64,000 nucleotides of DNA from NCBI GenBank assembly GCA_034231615.1, contig CM067298.1:23591934-23655933 (forward strand), given 5' to 3'. The notes under the pieces were generated by a model that saw only the letters and a list, made by a program, of their open reading frames with translations, was not told the origin of the DNA and searched no databases. This stretch comes from Meghimatium bilineatum (taxonomy: Eukaryota > Mollusca > Gastropoda > Stylommatophora > Philomycidae). Position 1 is the first letter of the stretch, and every line of letters starts with the position of its first letter. The position numbers and the translations under genes were made by a program. Shown here one piece after another: positions 63,591-64,000 of the stretch.

Positions 63591-63938
63591 GATCGGAGTC
63601 AGTTTATGCAGTACTTCATTAAAACAAATAATATAATTACCGGCACAATTCCACAAGATACAATTTATTATTGTTTTTAAATTTTAACATGGCAATAACA
63701 ATCTGTTTGCTACTTCCGGTCAATGTTGCCAATTGTCATATATAGAAAACCCTTACTAGCTTAAAACAGCCGTATTGTTTTCTTATACATGGCACTATGC
63801 CAGATTTATGTTTTATACACCCAGTTTAAAGTATTAAAACTGCAATTTTCGCCATTAAATGAGACAATTGCAGTATTCTTTGTGTGGGCCGCACACGTGC
63901 TTGCAAAGGGCTGCACGTTTGACATGCCTGATTTAGAC

Positions 63939-64000
63939 AATTTATAAAGGCTGTGGATGTTCTTCTTTCATCCACTTTAAATGTTTCTATATCTGCACAT
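63939..64000. other. POLK intron 7, right edge
   Basis: Short AT-rich stretch past the hAT target duplication. No exon is seen before the edge. Confidence 0.6.

Larger units (their letters stand above)
61701..63930 (-). mobile_element. hAT DNA transposon (second) with 8-bp target duplication
   Basis: ATTTAGAC occurs at 61693..61700 and 63931..63938. The ends are inverted repeats beginning CAGGCGTGTCAAAC and, from the other end, CAGGCATGTCAAAC, followed by GGGCCGCA-type words. The element is 2230 bases. It carries a broken GTF2IRD2-like transposase on the minus strand and a 69-base tandem array near its transposase 3' end. It lies in POLK intron 7. Confidence 0.95.

Overview
The window is eukaryotic nuclear DNA from an animal, very probably an invertebrate. 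It is AT-rich, its genes are split by GT-AG introns, and most of it is transposable elements in various states of decay. Two conserved host genes can be read. One is ZCCHC9, a nuclear four-zinc-knuckle protein, on the minus strand with six coding exons at 28833..12002. The other is POLK, the Y-family translesion DNA polymerase kappa, on the plus strand with seven coding exons at 43578..60409 and its 3' part beyond the right edge. They are divergent, with about 14.7 kb between their start codons. The RNase-H-bearing Jockey-like LINEs, RTE-like LINEs, Penelope-like elements and hAT elements with GTF2IRD2-like transposases suit a mollusc, another lophotrochozoan or an arthropod. I cannot name the species.

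Layout. 1..12000: downstream flank of ZCCHC9, with SINEs, LINE 3' ends, a MITE-like palindrome and a decayed Jockey-like LINE (9330..11640). 12002..28833: ZCCHC9. Its 9.8-kb third intron holds a three-element nest: a minus-strand Jockey-like LINE (about 18250..24180) interrupted by a 5'-truncated LINE with an open 539-codon reading frame and by a young Penelope-like element (20964..23161). 28834..43577: intergenic, with a third Jockey-like LINE split by a hAT element (31008..33953, 8-bp target duplication), a GC-richer mosaic element with 106-bp internal repeats (34795..36110), LINE scraps and a 43-bp tandem array just before POLK. 43578..64000: POLK, whose introns contain a second Penelope-like element, about 1.6 kb of a 47-bp satellite, a 36-bp minisatellite ending 14 bp before exon 5, many SINEs and a second hAT element (61701..63930).

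The most interesting signal is a modular set of short retroelements, called A, B, C and D here. They share a core near GAAGACGGATGTGTC-GGCC, and A, B and C also share a 3' end of the form CGCTGAAGAAGAAG. The Jockey-like LINEs in the window end in nearly the same tail, which suggests the LINEs supply the copying machinery. A second SINE-LINE tail pair (family E) is also visible. Exon calls rest on splice-site and phase agreement plus recalled family sequences. No database search was run.
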